Under the pieces are notes generated by a model. That model was not told the DNA's origin and searched no databases. It was given only the letters and a program-made list of their open reading frames with translations. DNA of 64,000 nt from Tenrec ecaudatus (Eukaryota; Chordata; Mammalia; Afrosoricida; Tenrecidae). Below, in pieces: positions 11,401 to 23,228 of the stretch. The position numbers were made by a program, and so were the translations under genes. Within the stretch, counting starts at the first letter, position 1, and every line of letters starts with the position of its first letter. Location: assembly GCF_050624435.1 (NCBI RefSeq), contig NC_134539.1, forward strand, positions 42,068,001 through 42,132,000. Direction: 5' to 3'.

Positions 11401-13859
11401 AAAAAGTAATTCCACATGAAGATTCCTTGCTAAAAATCAGAAAAAAATGATAATAGGCATTCCTAAACATACAAGGTAATAAACTTGATTAATCAATACT
11501 AGCAGTAAACCTATTGTTCATGTAGAAATCACTACAAGTTAAAATTCAAAATTTCTGCTGTGTTTTTGCAAACAAAAGAATAGAAAACAAAAAATAAGAT
11601 CACTCTCCTGACTGTATCGCAAAAAGAGAAGAGGGGTTCGTGTCTATGGTCTCAGGATTGTTCATTTTCTGCTCCTTTTAGGGGTCCTCAATACTCATCT
11701 GTTTCAACAAGCACTGGACAGCACCTGCAAGAGACGTCTCCTGAGGGGAACAGCACAAGCGTGTTATCATCAGTGCTGAAGCCTCCCTCACGAGGAGACC
11801 TTCCATCGCACGCGGACACAGCTTGTTTCAAGACGTTACTGGGAAGAAAGCATGAGACTGGGTGAGTACATTTTCTTTGCAGTTACATACTCCTCTCGCT
11901 GGTTGATAACATGGGATTTGGAGTGGTGATTGCTTCATGGCCCATAATTCTCAAGCACAGTTTGCTCTCCTATAGTTCATGTAATGCTGGAGACCAGTCA
12001 AAGGACAGACAAAACAGGGAAAACCAAGAAACTGAAATTTCATAAATTTAATAAGGTGAAAGCATGGTAACAGAACCTGCGACCATCTTCTCGTGGTGCC
12101 TCTTATATACCAGGTAGCTTCGCTATCCTTCTTTGGAGTGTGTGGTGCTGTTAGATGCCTTATTGTTGGTTGAAATCAGAAGACCAGATGCCGTGAAGTT
12201 TGTCTATGTAATACGATACAGGAGAATTCTCTCCACCTTCATGTCCATTGACTGCTTGCTGCATACTTGAAATTAAGAGAAAATTTGAGTCAAACTTCTG
12301 AAAGTCCTTGCCACCATTCCGTTCTAGCAAACCTTAGAAAATTCTTGATGGTGATAACCTTAATACGTAGGCTACTGAAAAGCAATATGGAAAACATGGT
12401 GCTGGAGGAGATCAAGAAAATCATCAAAGCCCCCCAGACTTACATCCCGTAGAAATTCATAGCAAGCATTTCCAAGTAGCTCCTTCAAGCCATACACATA
12501 CAGAATTGTAATCACTGATGTGGTTATGAAGCTTCCTTATTTGTTTAACATTTTATCATGAGCTCTGTCTCTTGCCCTTACCTCTTCTTCATTTGCACTG
12601 GTGACAAAATATTCTCTCATATCCCATATCATCATATCCCATGCCAGCATGCTAGAGGAAAATATATAGAAGCCATTAAAGTAATGACTAAAAATTTAAA
12701 CATATTATTTAAAATGACATTTATTTTTCATATTATATTCAACAAATACTTCTTTTGTAGGAAATGTTAAATAATAATAATAATAATGCTAGCTTTGAGT
12801 TTGGGGAGAGACTTCTATTGTCTAATTATTTGAAATTATGAAACTACATCATTGGTGTGATATAGTCATTATCACCTTCTTGATGTATATACCATCCTAC
12901 GTCAAGAGTTATTATGACTTTTATGTAGAAAGGGTGCTGTACTTCATCAAATGCTTTTTGGCATTTAGTTAGATCATAGTGTGGTTACTTTTGCAACCAA
13001 TATGTTCTGTATATTATATGAATGGATTTCTAAGTATTAATCCATAATTTCGTGTATGCATGTAATATGTTACATTTAATTAAAAGTTCAGATATATTTT
13101 ACAGTCTTTGCAAATATCTTCATAATTAAGATAGATATACATAGTGTTATTGTATCTTTGGAAATTTTCAGGAAAAGTTCTTATTCCTTTGACTCTGCAT
13201 GTACCATCCAATTTCATATTATCAATTGCTAAACATCTCCTACTGATAAAGTCAGCCCTACATCACTAAAAGTGCAATTCCACCCCAATTGTTTCATAAT
13301 TATTCTGCTGTGTGCCCAAACATAATTATGCACTCATCGTAAAAAGAACTGTGTCATATGTGGTTATACCATCACTATGGTTGCTAGTATTCACTGGATT
13401 ACAGAATCATCCACTGCCTTATAGAATCAGAATGTTTCTCGTTAATCTGAACTTCAATCCTGATACACACATTTTCTTTGGATTTTTATGTGAATGAGAT
13501 TAGTAAAAACAATGAGGGGTTTAGATATTGGGTGGATATAGATGGCAGCCTTCGTAGCTTCATGTGAGACAGAGGAAGATAAAAGGGTAAAAATCTGTGA
13601 GAGGGAGAGTGATATGTGACCAAGAGGGCTGAATTAAGATTTGAGAATCTCAATCTGGAACCAGGGCAGCTGGATGGATATTGAATTCTAGCTTTAGCCA
13701 ATCTGTCTGAAGTAGTTTTTTTTCCCTTTTGAGCCAGTTAAGTAAGCATAAAAATGGTGTGCTTAATATCATTACATTACTAAAATGTGTACTGAACCTT
13801 ATACTACACATTTTGCTATATTATATTACATGGCACATAGTAAAATTTTAGATGCTATA

Positions 13860-13995
13860 TTGTAACAACTTTGTATCCCAGGCACCTTGTAAATTTCATC
13901 TAATTAAATTATCACAACATACTGTCAATGAATTATTGTTCTCTTCCCATTTTACAATGACCTAGCTGACACTAAGGAAAAGGATGTAATCCTAT
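13860..13995 (+). repeat. MIR-like SINE upstream of copy 2
   Basis: The stretch 'catctaattaaattatcaca' followed by 'ttctcttcccattttacaat' matches the MIR core pattern. A diverged counterpart lies before copy 3 near 31480-31600 ('ttctcattttaccacgagc'), so it is part of the duplicated unit. Confidence 0.45.
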
Positions 13996-14386
13996 GAAAT
14001 CAAACACAGGTTAATGGCCTTTTTTGAATTGAATTGAATTGAATCTACATGAGAGTGCAAATTAAAGACAATTTTATTAAAATGTGGTTTTAATTTCAAA
14101 ATACTTATTAGTAAAACTGTATTTACATAAAACTCTTGACAGCAGTTTTCCTCTAAGTCATTTTCTGTGGGAATAATGTTCCCAAGTTAAGTCACAATTT
14201 CTGCTATAATATAGATCTAGGTAGTAGGCATGCTTTGTTGCTTCCAATTCATTGTTGTTAACAATAGTAAGACAGTTTTCCCTTCTTGATTCTAAGACTG
14301 TTCAAAAAATCACACAAAATAATACAATAAAAAGTATATTTTTTAATCCACAATAAAATTTGAAAATGTCCTGAATCATGTCTTTA

Positions 14387-14400
14387 TCTGAACTCTGCAG
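14387..14400 (+). other. Splice acceptor before OR13D copy 2
   Basis: The block 'tctgaactctgcag' ends 13 bases before the ATG and matches the acceptor before copy 1 base for base over its last eight positions. It is the likely 5' edge of the coding exon. Confidence 0.6.
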
Positions 14401-14413
14401 GTAAATTGGTCAT

Positions 14414-15358
14414 ATGGCGATAGGGAATCACTCGGCTGTGACTGAATTCTTTCTGGTGGGGCTTTCCCAATACCCTGAGCTCCAGCTTTCTCTGTTCATA
14501 CTCTGCCTCGTCATGTACCTGATAATCCTTCTGGGAAACAGCTTCCTCATTATCATCAGCATTTTAGATTCCCGATTCCACACCCCGATGTACTTTTTCC
14601 TTGGGAACCTCTCATTCTTGGACATCTGTTATACATCATCATTCATTCCTTCAGTGCTCCTCACGATTAGAGCTGAGAGAAAATCCATCTCTTTCATTGG
14701 CTGTGCACTACAAATGGGTATCTCACTCTCTTTGGGCTCCACAGAATGTGTCCTCCTTGCTATGATGGCCTATGACAGGTACGTGGCCATCTGCAACCCA
14801 CTGAGATACACCATCATCATGAACAGAATACTCTGTGGGCTCATGGCCACCTGGTCCTGGATCATGGGCTCTCTAATTGCCCTAGTGCAAACAACCATGA
14901 CAACGGTGTTGCCTTTCTGTGGGAATAATGTCATTGACCATCTCACCTGTGAGATCCTGGCTCTCCTGAAGCTTGTCTGCTCAGATATCACCATCAACGT
15001 GCTTGTCATGACAGTGGGAAGTATTGTTTTCTTGATGATTCCCCTGCTGTTCATTGTCATCTCGTATGTTTTTATTCTCTCTTCCATACTGAGAATTAAT
15101 TCGGCTGAGGGCAGAAAGAAGGCCTTTTCTACCTGTTCGGCTCACCTGACTGTGGTCATCTTATTCTATGGGTCAGCCCTTTTTATGTACATGAAGCCCA
15201 AGTCAAAAGACACAAAGACCTCTGATGAGATCATTGGGATGTCTTATGGAGTGGTGTCCCCAATGTTGAACCCCATCATCTACAGCCTGAGGAATAAGGA
15301 GGTAAAAGGGGCTGTGAAGAAAGTCCTGCGCAAGCACCTACATTCATGGAAAACATGA
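14414..15358 (+). CDS. Olfactory receptor, OR13D subfamily, copy 2
   Basis: An intact 314-residue odorant GPCR, beginning [13 protein letters not shown]. It has the N-terminal glycosylation site (N5-H-S), GN in TM1, [26 protein letters not shown] at the end of TM3, the full CGNNVIDH in loop 2, SY in TM5, KAFSTCSAH in TM6 and NPIIY in TM7. From memory it follows human OR13D1 along its whole length. It is closest to copy 3 (residues 4-85 differ at only a few sites) but differs in TM3 (MGISLSLG against MFFSLGLG), TM4 and TM5, where odorant contacts are expected. The start is the first ATG after the splice acceptor. The C-terminus (KHLHSWKT) is its own. Confidence 0.95.
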   Translation: MAIGNHSAVTEFFLVGLSQYPELQLSLFILCLVMYLIILLGNSFLIIISILDSRFHTPMYFFLGNLSFLDICYTSSFIPSVLLTIRAERKSISFIGCALQMGISLSLGSTECVLLAMMAYDRYVAICNPLRYTIIMNRILCGLMATWSWIMGSLIALVQTTMTTVLPFCGNNVIDHLTCEILALLKLVCSDITINVLVMTVGSIVFLMIPLLFIVISYVFILSSILRINSAEGRKKAFSTCSAHLTVVILFYGSALFMYMKPKSKDTKTSDEIIGMSYGVVSPMLNPIIYSLRNKEVKGAVKKVLRKHLHSWKT

Positions 15359-15963
15359 GAAGCCTTGAAACCTGTGTTATCTTCACTGAGGGGCAATATC
15401 AAATCCTCCACATTCAAAGTCCTAGTTATGGTACCCAGTGTCTTGGGAGATAAATTCTAAATTCAAATATGGAATCCAATTCCCTTCAGTATAGAACCCC
15501 CACTTAATGCTTGCTAAATACTGCCTTTTGTACTTGGCGCCCAGCTGTAATCAGTCCAGTATTTAGTTCCATCACATTCATGATGGTATTCATCAAAATC
15601 CATCCATATCATTCTATCTATCTGTCTGTCTCTGTGTGTTCTAGCTATCGCTTCTCTCATTTTATTCTCTTCTCTCTCTTTTCATCTCCTCTCTCTCCTC
15701 CCTTTTCTTTGCATGTCCTTTCTCCCCCTCCTTTCTCTCTTCCTTGCCCTTTTCCTCCTTATCTTTGAAGTGGATAGTTATTGTTTTTGCTGCACAATAT
15801 CCTTTCTTGAAAAATAATACATGTTTTTCTTTGAAAGAACAAAGTCTTCTCAGCCCATGCTGTGCTTATTAAGTGTGATAAAAAAAATCCTCTGGAAACA
15901 GTGGTAAATATGGGAAAAATCTGTTGCCAGTGAACATAGGATACCCATCATGGCGCACAGTGA

Positions 15964-16224
15964 CTAGTACAGGGCAGCAAGTGTGCTCAGCATGCTGAGT
16001 CCGAGTACTCATGTAAAGTCAAAAACAAAGAGGCACCCTTTCTGCAAACATCCTTGAAGTTGTTAGCATCAAGCTGTATAGTTTCTGACGACAAGTTTAT
16101 CAAGATGTTTAAGGGCTTCAGTGAGCACAAGGCATTGTGGAGGGACATGGTCTATCTGACTATGTCATTTTCACTCCTTAAAGGATCTATGGCTAACGCC
16201 AAAGTCAACATCGTGTTTGTATGA
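15964..16224 (+). other. Unrecognised 86-codon open stretch, possible retropseudogene
   Basis: One frame stays open for 86 codons without an initial ATG and reads as a plausible soluble or membrane-tail protein (for example EAPFLQTSLKLLASS, DDKFIKMFKGFSEHK, LWRDMVYLTMSFSLLKG). The sequence is less AT-rich than its surroundings and has no counterpart in the aligned part of unit 1. I do not recognise the protein. It could be a piece of a processed pseudogene or a chance open frame. Confidence 0.25.
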
Positions 16225-17403
16225 CTCAACTTAGCTTTTAGTTTTAAAAAACTACTTTGAATTATAGTTTATGACATAATCATATGCATGCTAACTAATA
16301 TATCTATCCCCTTGTCTGACATTCACTTACATTTTTGAGGAAAATAAAACACTCTTAGAATGTTATTGGAGTGGTACTAAGCTATCTAAACTTTAGGATA
16401 TCTCCTTCCCTTCTTAAGTTACTAACTTCTACTCCCTATGACTGCAGGCATTCCAGGCATCTGCCCATTTACTAAGCATTTATATATTTCTATTTTGTGT
16501 CTTCCTTATTTGCTTCAGAATAATAGCCTGGGATTTCCCACCATGCTTTCCTGTGCTCCAATCCAATCCATGTTTTGGATACTTGAATTTTGCCTGTTTT
16601 TGTACATTGTGTTTTAGTTTTTAATACAGATTTCCTTTTCATATAACCTAGCCAGTGTAACTTTTACATATTAATACACACAACCAGTTAAAATTGGGTA
16701 CCTTTGGAACTTTTTGCACGTCAACTTTTTTCCTACTCTATGCACCACAATGGTCATGAGGGGTTTACACAATCCAGTTACTCGTAAGTATAATACGTGA
16801 TCTACCATGAGGTCAGTGCTTAATAAATACAAATAATGTGTTACTCTATTAGACAACAAAATAATGAGTCATGTATATTTCTCTCCAGCCCTGATTTACA
16901 GTTTCATAGGCATATGAAATCATAGGCACGGACAATATAATACTCTTGACTGGCATCTCCCCAAACTACTCTTAAGGTCTCATACACTCGCATCCAACCC
17001 ACAAGCAAATTCTGTCAACTCTATCTTCACTTTCATCCAAATTTGACTGCTTTCATTGCTATTCTCATAGTTCAAGCCACTGGCATTTTATCTAGAAAAC
17101 TGTAACATTTGTCTAAATCATCATTCCTGTGTTTACGCTTTTACTTTCCTGCAATCCATTGTCTGCACAGCAGCCAGAATATTGTTTTAAACATGAGTTT
17201 TACCATAGAATACCTTTTCCTAAAGCCTTCTAAGTGTTTCCCATCTCCTTGAATAATATCTAAACTCCATCTCATTTTCTTCATTGACGTCAGTCAATGT
17301 AATCTGAGACACACTTTCTTCTACATCTTGTCTCGTACCTCCTTCCGGTGCTCACTTGATTCTACTTTCAGTGTCTTCATACTCTTTCTCAAAAATGGGA
17401 AGG

Positions 17404-18883
17404 TCTATCTAGATAAGACAGGTTACATAAACAATCTGAAGGAGAAAACAACAGGACGGATGGTTCTGGGGGGACAAGGCAGCGGGTGATGTGGGGTAAA
17501 GGAAGTGGTGTTAACGAATCCAGGGACAAGGAAACAATAAGTGATCCAAAATTGGTGGGAGGACGGTGTAGGAGACCTGGTAGGGAAAGGGTTTTTCTGA
17601 GAGTGACTGAAAGGCATCTCTATGAGGTCCATCTTGATGTAAACTCACAGGACTGTGACCTTCATTAACTTGAGCCCTCCTCCTTTTTGGCTGCAGTAGC
17701 CTCAGTGCCCTGGTAGACCTTGATCAAGGGCAATGTAACCAAGAGGAATTACTGAAACTCAAATGAAGGTTGAGCATGATAGTGGAACAAGAGGAAAGTA
17801 AAAGGAAATAGAGGAAAGAATTGTGAAACAAAGGATGTTTATAGAAGTCTAAATATAGGCATGCACATATGTAAATATATTTATATATGATAACAGAAAA
17901 TAGATCTATGTGCATATATTTACAGGTTTAGTATTAAAGTAGCAGATGGACATTGGGCCTCTACTCAGGTACTCCCTCAATGCAAGAACACTTTGTTCTA
18001 ATAACCTGGCATTCCATTATGCTCGCCTTTTCAACATGATCACTGAAGACAAAGCAGGTGCATAAGCAAATGTGGTGAAGAAAGATGATGGTGCCCAACT
18101 ATCAAAAGATAGTCTGGACTCTTAAAGGCATGAAGATAAACTAGCGGGCATCTAGCTCAGAAGCAACAAAGCCCACATGGAAGATCTTCACCAACCAGTG
18201 TGATCACGAGGTGTCCATAGGATCAGGTATCAGGCATCAAAGAAGAAAAACTCATTGTGAATGAGGGGGTGTGCTGAGTGGAGAACCAAAGCCAATCTGT
18301 AGGCAATTGGACACCCCCTTACAGGGGTCACATAGAGGAGACGAGCCAGTCAGGTTGGAGTGTAGCAACAATGAAATATATAACTTTCCTCTAGTTCTTC
18401 CTCCCCACCACTACCATAATCCCAATTTGACTTTACAAATCTGGCTAGACCAGAGGATAGTACAGATAGGAACTGGAAACACAGGGAATCCAGGACAGAT
18501 GGACCAGTGGCGATATCAGGAGGGAGAGTAGAGGGAAGGTGAGGTAGAAAGGGGGAAATGATTACAAGGATCTACATATAACCCCCTCCCTGGGGGATGG
18601 ACAACAGAAAAGTGGGTGAAGGGAGACATCGGACAGTGTAAGACATGACAATAATAATAATTTATAAATTATCAAGGGTTCATGAGGGAGCGGGGTGTGG
18701 AGAAGAAGGGGAAAATGAGCTGATTGATATCAAGGATTCAAGTAGAGAGCAAATGTTTTGAGAATGAAGATGGCAACAAATGTACAAATGTGCTTGACAC
18801 AATGGGTGTATGTATGAATTGTGATAAGAGTTGTATGAGCCCCCGAGAAAATGATTTTAAAATAATAAATAAATTAGCTATTA
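17404..18883 (+). mobile_element. L1 3' UTR copy, 5'-truncated (copy b), with TSD
   Basis: A 1.48 kb truncated L1. It begins 'tctatctagataagacagg', includes 'tggacattgggcctctactc' and 'acagggaatccaggacag', and ends near 'atgattttaaaataataaat'. The 13-base target-site duplication 'aaaaatgggaagg' flanks it at 17391-17403 and 18884-18896. The aligned stretch of unit 1 lacks it, so it went in after the tandem duplication. Confidence 0.9.
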
Positions 18884-19570
18884 AAAAATGGGAAGGCCTT
18901 GATTTTTGCTACTTCTCTGTCTTACACACTCTTTCCCCGGCTCTCTCCCTGCGGTTCTGTCTCTTTTTACACGGGTCTTGTTCAAGTGTGTAGGGCTTTT
19001 CGCTACAAAAACCTTAACATAATTTGTGGGGACTTTTAATCTGTCCCCCCCACACACACACACACACTAAATGATAAGTTCCATAAGGCAATTGTTTTTT
19101 TATTTGTTGATTAAATATCCCCATTGTCTAGGCAAATGCCAGGCAAGTAGTACTAAAATAGGAAGTGGATATGAAATATGTTGTCTATGACTGCACTGTA
19201 AATTTCTATCTAGAGTATGTATATACTTCTATACATAGCTGCCTCCTGTTGACTACATACATTGTATAAACCCTCAGGCAATAAAGGATATAGTTGATAC
19301 GTGTCAAGTGCAATATCTTGCATTTCACATTATGTTGGTTATTTATGTACATGGGCTTTTTGTTTCATACTGCCTAGGTTGAAATTTGTCTTCTTATAGA
19401 GATCTGATCTGGATAAAGTCATTTCTCTTTGTATCTGACCATGAACAAGAGTTATTCTGATGTGTTTTTTTCCTGTGTATATTTTATTGATTGATGTTTG
19501 TGAAGATTTTCTTCTCCAGCATGTTCTGTAAATATTAGCTATGCGTTGCTCATTATTATGGAAGTGTTTC

Positions 19571-19688
19571 TTTTGTTTTGTTTTTAAACAATTTATTAGG
19601 GGCTCATACAACTCTTATCACAGTCGATACATATACATACATCAATTGTATAAAGCACATCTGTACATTCTTTACCCTAATCATTTTC
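19571..19688 (-). mobile_element. Short L1 3' end (copy c), reversed
   Basis: About 115 bases of the L1 3' terminus ('tattaggggctcatacaact', 'catcaattgtataaagcac') with a T-rich left edge. It sits directly beside, and in the same orientation as, the longer copy d, so it probably inserted in or next to the poly(T) of copy d. Confidence 0.8.
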
Positions 19689-20353
19689 TTTTTTTTCTCC
19701 TCTTTTCTTTTTTAACATTTTATTAGGGACTCATACAACTCTTATCACAATCCATACATATACATACATCAATTGTATAAAGCACATCCATACATTTCCT
19801 TCCCCAATCATTCTCTAAGCATTTGCTCTCCACTTAAGCCCTTTGCATCAGGTCCTCTTTCTCTCCCCCCCTCCCCGCTCCCCCCTCCCTCATGTGCCCT
19901 TGGTAATTTATACATTGTTATTTTGTCATATCTTGCCCTATCCGGAGTCTCCCTTCCCCCCCTTCCCTGACGTCCCTCTCCCAGGGAGGAGGTCACATGT
20001 GGATCCTTGTAATCAGTTCCCCCTTTCCAACCCACTCACCCTACACTCTCCCAGCATCGCCCCTCACACCCTTGGTCCTGAAGGTTTCATCCACCCTGGA
20101 TTCCCTGTACCTCCAGCCCTCATATGTACCAGTGTACAACCTCTGCCCTATCCAGCCCTGCAAGGTGGAATTCGGATCCTGGTAGTTAGGGGGAGGAAGC
20201 ATCCAGGATCTGGGGAAAGCTGGGTTCTTCATCGGTACTACCTCACACCCTAATTGACCCATCTCCTCTCCTGAACCCCTCTGTGAGGGGATCTCCATTG
20301 GCCGACACTTGGGCCTTGGGTCTCCACTCTGCACTTCCCCCTTCATTCAATAT

Positions 20354-20354
20354 G

Positions 20355-20391
<37 letters not shown>

Positions 20392-20440
20392 TATATATAT
20401 ATACACATACACACACACATACATATACACACATATATTT
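20354..20440 (+). repeat. (CA)n/(TA)n microsatellite inside L1 copy d
   Basis: About fifteen CA units, then mixed TA and CA units and a T run. It lies in the 3' UTR, where other copies read 'catatcaatataattgattt', so it grew from a short TA/CA seed already in the element. Confidence 0.9.
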
Positions 20441-20449
20441 TTTTTTTTG

Positions 20450-20900
20450 CATGATGCCTTATATCTGGTCCCTTTGGCACCTCATGATCACACTGGCTGG
20501 TGTGCTTCTTCCATGTGGGCTTTTTTGCTTCTGAGCTAGATGGCCGCTTGTTCACCTTCAAGCCTTTAAGACCCCAGACACTATCTCTTTTGATAGCTGG
20601 GCACCATCAGCTTTCTTCACCACATTTGCTTATGCACCCATTTGTCTTCAGCGATCCTATAATGTAGGTGTGCAGTCAATTATATGATTTTTTTGTTCTT
20701 TGATGCCTGATAACTGATCCCTTCGGGACCACTCGATCACACAGGCTGGTGTGTTCTTCCATGTGGACTTTGTTGCTTCTGAGCTAGATGGCCGCTTGTT
20801 TATCTTCAAGCCTTTAAGACCCCAGTCACTATCTCTTTTGATAGCCGGGCACCATCAGTTTTCTTCACCACATTTACTTGTTCACCCACTTTGGCTCCAG
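20450..20900 (-). repeat. 250 bp tandem duplication inside the L1 3' UTR
   Basis: The block from 'gatgccttatatctggtccc' (about 20452) to the 'cttcaccacatttgc' region recurs from 'gatgcctgataactgatccc' (about 20702) at a period near 250 bases. Both copies contain 'gctagatggccgcttgtt' and 'tatctcttttgatagc'. Copies a, b and the twin-primed copy have only one, so the doubling looks like a subfamily mark. Confidence 0.8.
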
Positions 20901-22045
20901 CCGTTGTGTCGGGAGAGTGAGCATCATAGAGTTCCAATTTAATAAAAGAAAGTATTCATGCATTGAGGGAGTGTTTGAGTAGAGGCCCAAGATCCTTCCG
21001 CCACCTTAATGCTTAACCTATAAATATAGACACATTGATCTATTTCCCCATCCTCCTATATATATTTGCATGTACATGTCTTTGTCTAGAACTCCATAAA
21101 TGCCCTTTGACTCCTAGCTCTTTCTTCCATCTCCCTTGACTTTCCTCCTGCCCTACGACCATGCTTCGTCGCCACCTGGGCTAGAGTATACCTCTTCTCT
21201 ACGCAACCTTACCCTTGATCATTCCCCACCAGGCCTGCCATTCCCCCCTCTCTACCATTTGGGGTCCCATGTTGTTCCCTTGTCCCTGTGTTTGTTAACA
21301 CCACTTCCTTATCCCCCCTACCCCCCCACCCCAAGTCCCCCCAGAACTGTCAGTCCCGTTGTTTTTCCTCCAGATAGTTCATCCAGCCTGTCCTATTCAG
21401 ACAGACCTGTGGAGACACTAACATGCACGAAAAGAAGACAGAGGAAAACAAAGCAACAATATACAACCAGACAACAAAACAACAAAAACAAACCACTGAC
21501 AAAGAACAAAACAGAACACTTCACAAGAGAAAAGCATGTAGTTAGTTCAGGGATCGTTTGCTGGCCCTTAGGAGCGTTTTCCAGTCCAGTCTGTTGGGGC
21601 ACCAGGCCCTGGCCCCAAAGTTCACTTTCAGCATTCCCTAGGGATCTTGCCACTCCATTCCCTTGCTGTTCCACTGCACTCCCCCAGTGCTTTGCCTCTG
21701 TGTGGTGGGATCAGGTCAGGTGCAATTCCCACACTGTGTCTCCGGTGCAGTCCCCTGTATCGCCCTTAGTCACTGAGTGGCATCATTTCTCATAGTGGGG
21801 CCAGCCATGTTGTTCTCTCTGTGGACTGGCTGCTCTACTCAGGAACATCCTCCTCACGGCCTGGTGGGCCAGGCTGTGTTCCACTCTCTCCTCCTGCCCC
21901 TTCATCTGCTCCTGTGTGCTCTGATCAGATATGTCCATCTCCCGGAGCTGCAGAGTCAATGTCATCCTTTGGAACAAATTCTTTTCGGGAGAGGGGCAGG
22001 AATCCACTTAATTTATGGTGCTGGGGCCAGCCTCCCAGATATAGA

Positions 22046-22125
22046 TTTTTTTTTCATGGCATCTGGAGTCTGTTGGAAATTTCTCCCGTAATTAAAAAAT
22101 TAAATATCCTTTAGTTATAGACATA
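22046..22125 (-). repeat. 80 bp inverted copy of DNA from 24907-24989
   Basis: Read in reverse complement, this stretch equals 24907-24989 except for two substitutions and a 2-base indel beside the T run. It lies exactly between the 5' end of L1 copy d and an older L1 fragment (copy e). Other copies of the L1 do not contain it. Confidence 0.75.
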
Positions 22126-22620
22126 CCCTGATGAAATCATTACTTCTACTACAGCTCCTGAGGATTTTCTCTGTCCTGAATTCCATATGTCAAGACCTCT
22201 TATCAGTACCAGTGTGTGTACTCTGATCTAGGCAGATTTGTAAAGTAGAACTGGGTCATGGTAGTGGGGAGGAGGAAGCATTCCAAAACTAGAGGAATGA
22301 TGTGTGTTTCATTGGTGCTATTCTGCACCCTGGTTGAATTGTCCCTTCCGTGTAACCCTTCTGTGGGGGGATGTCCAAATGTCCACAGATGGGCTTTGGG
22401 TCTCTATGCTAACCCCCCTCATTCATATCAATATAATTGATTTTGGGGGGGGAGCTTTAGATACCTGATACTTGATCCCGTTGACACCTCATGATTATAT
22501 GGGTTGGTGTGCTTCTTCCACGTGGGCTTATTTGCCTCCCTGATAGATGGCTGCATGTTTAACTTCAAGTCTTTATGACCCAGCCATTATATCTTTTGAT
22601 AGCCAGGCACCAGGATAAAT
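22126..22620 (-). mobile_element. Older L1 3' UTR fragment (copy e), reversed
   Basis: The reversed L1 3' UTR block 'aactgggtcatggtagtggg', the 'gggatgtccaaatgtccac' block and 'tatcttttgatagccaggca' are present in the right order, but the 3'-terminal 400 bases are missing. It ends abruptly at the 80-base patch next to copy d. Confidence 0.7.
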
Positions 22621-22999
22621 TTCTGATTCAAGTTTATCTAACTGTTTAGTATCCTTCATGTAAACTTTACCTAGTCAATATTTTTTATTACTGTCTTGTT
22701 GATAACAAAGTTAGTAATATAATTCTACTACTGGAAAGCGTGGTTTCTTGATTAAATTCCAAACATTTTTTCCATGTCATAGTGTTATACTCCATTGTCA
22801 ATCATCTATAAAATTAGTTTTGGTCTATAACATTTTAGTAATATAGTATTACCTTGGATAACAAACTAATATCAAATTACCAGTAACAACAATGAACATG
22901 TCAATCTAACATGCTCTTCTACAACCTTGCCCATCGCTCATCAAGAAGCATAGTCTATTTCCTAACATCTTTAGAATAGGGTGAGCCTAATGGCTGCCT

Positions 23000-23170
23000 C
23001 TGTGAATATAATCCTGGTGACTCGATGTGTGCAGAGCAACATTTTCTCCATTGGGTTTTTGCAGTTGATCCTCAGGCCTGTCTCTGGAGACAACTCTGGA
23101 TGTGTTCGAGTCATCCACCTAAGGGCCAGTAGTTGAGCACATCTGTGCTATTTCCAGGAGAAAGAATCAA
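23000..23170 (-). repeat. AfroSINE, diverged
   Basis: The order of blocks (gactcgatgtgtgcagagc, a 'tccattgggtttttgcag' block, 'gaagtagatc'-like and 'ggatgtgttcgagtcatcc') follows a reversed AfroSINE variant with a tRNA-like head at the right. Confidence 0.5.
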
Positions 23171-23228
23171 CTAATGGCAGTTAACCACAACATCAACAGG
23201 AATGCAATGTGACAGAAAGAACCATACG

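Larger units (their letters stand above)
2520..14398. other. Intergenic part of tandem unit 1
   Basis: No host gene is seen here. The unique sequence aligns in order with the intergenic part of unit 2: about 3060-3780 with 16600-17390 and then 24235 onward, 5480-5600 with 25890-26030, 6520-6700 with 26200-26360, 6780-6960 with 27830-28015, 10480-11100 with 28760-29400, 11670-12450 with 29870-30750. Insertions found only in this unit are listed separately (L1s, AfroSINE pieces, microsatellites). 2520-3780, 9850-11200 and 11400-13850 otherwise show nothing I recognise. Confidence 0.7.
19704..22045 (-). mobile_element. L1 3' UTR copy (copy d), reversed, younger subfamily
   Basis: A 2.3 kb reversed 5'-truncated L1. 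It shares all landmarks with copies a and b ('gaaagctgatggtgcccagc'-type block reversed near 20600 and 20850, 'gggaatccaggg' reversed near 20100, 'ggggccagggcctggtgc' reversed near 21600). It differs in carrying a tandem duplication of about 250 bases and a CA/TA microsatellite. Its 5' end stops in the 'ggaggctggccccagc' block near 22030 and is joined to 80 bases of non-L1 DNA. Confidence 0.85.

Noticed and set aside
14770-15087. 105-codon antisense frames inside all three receptor genes (also 1934-2170 and 32179-32496)
   Set aside because: They are shadows of the strongly constrained receptor code on the other strand; they recur because the genes are near-identical.
21136-21795. 219-codon open frame on the + strand
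   Set aside because: It lies wholly in the reversed 3' UTR of L1 copy d; the protein is low-complexity Pro/Ser/Leu.
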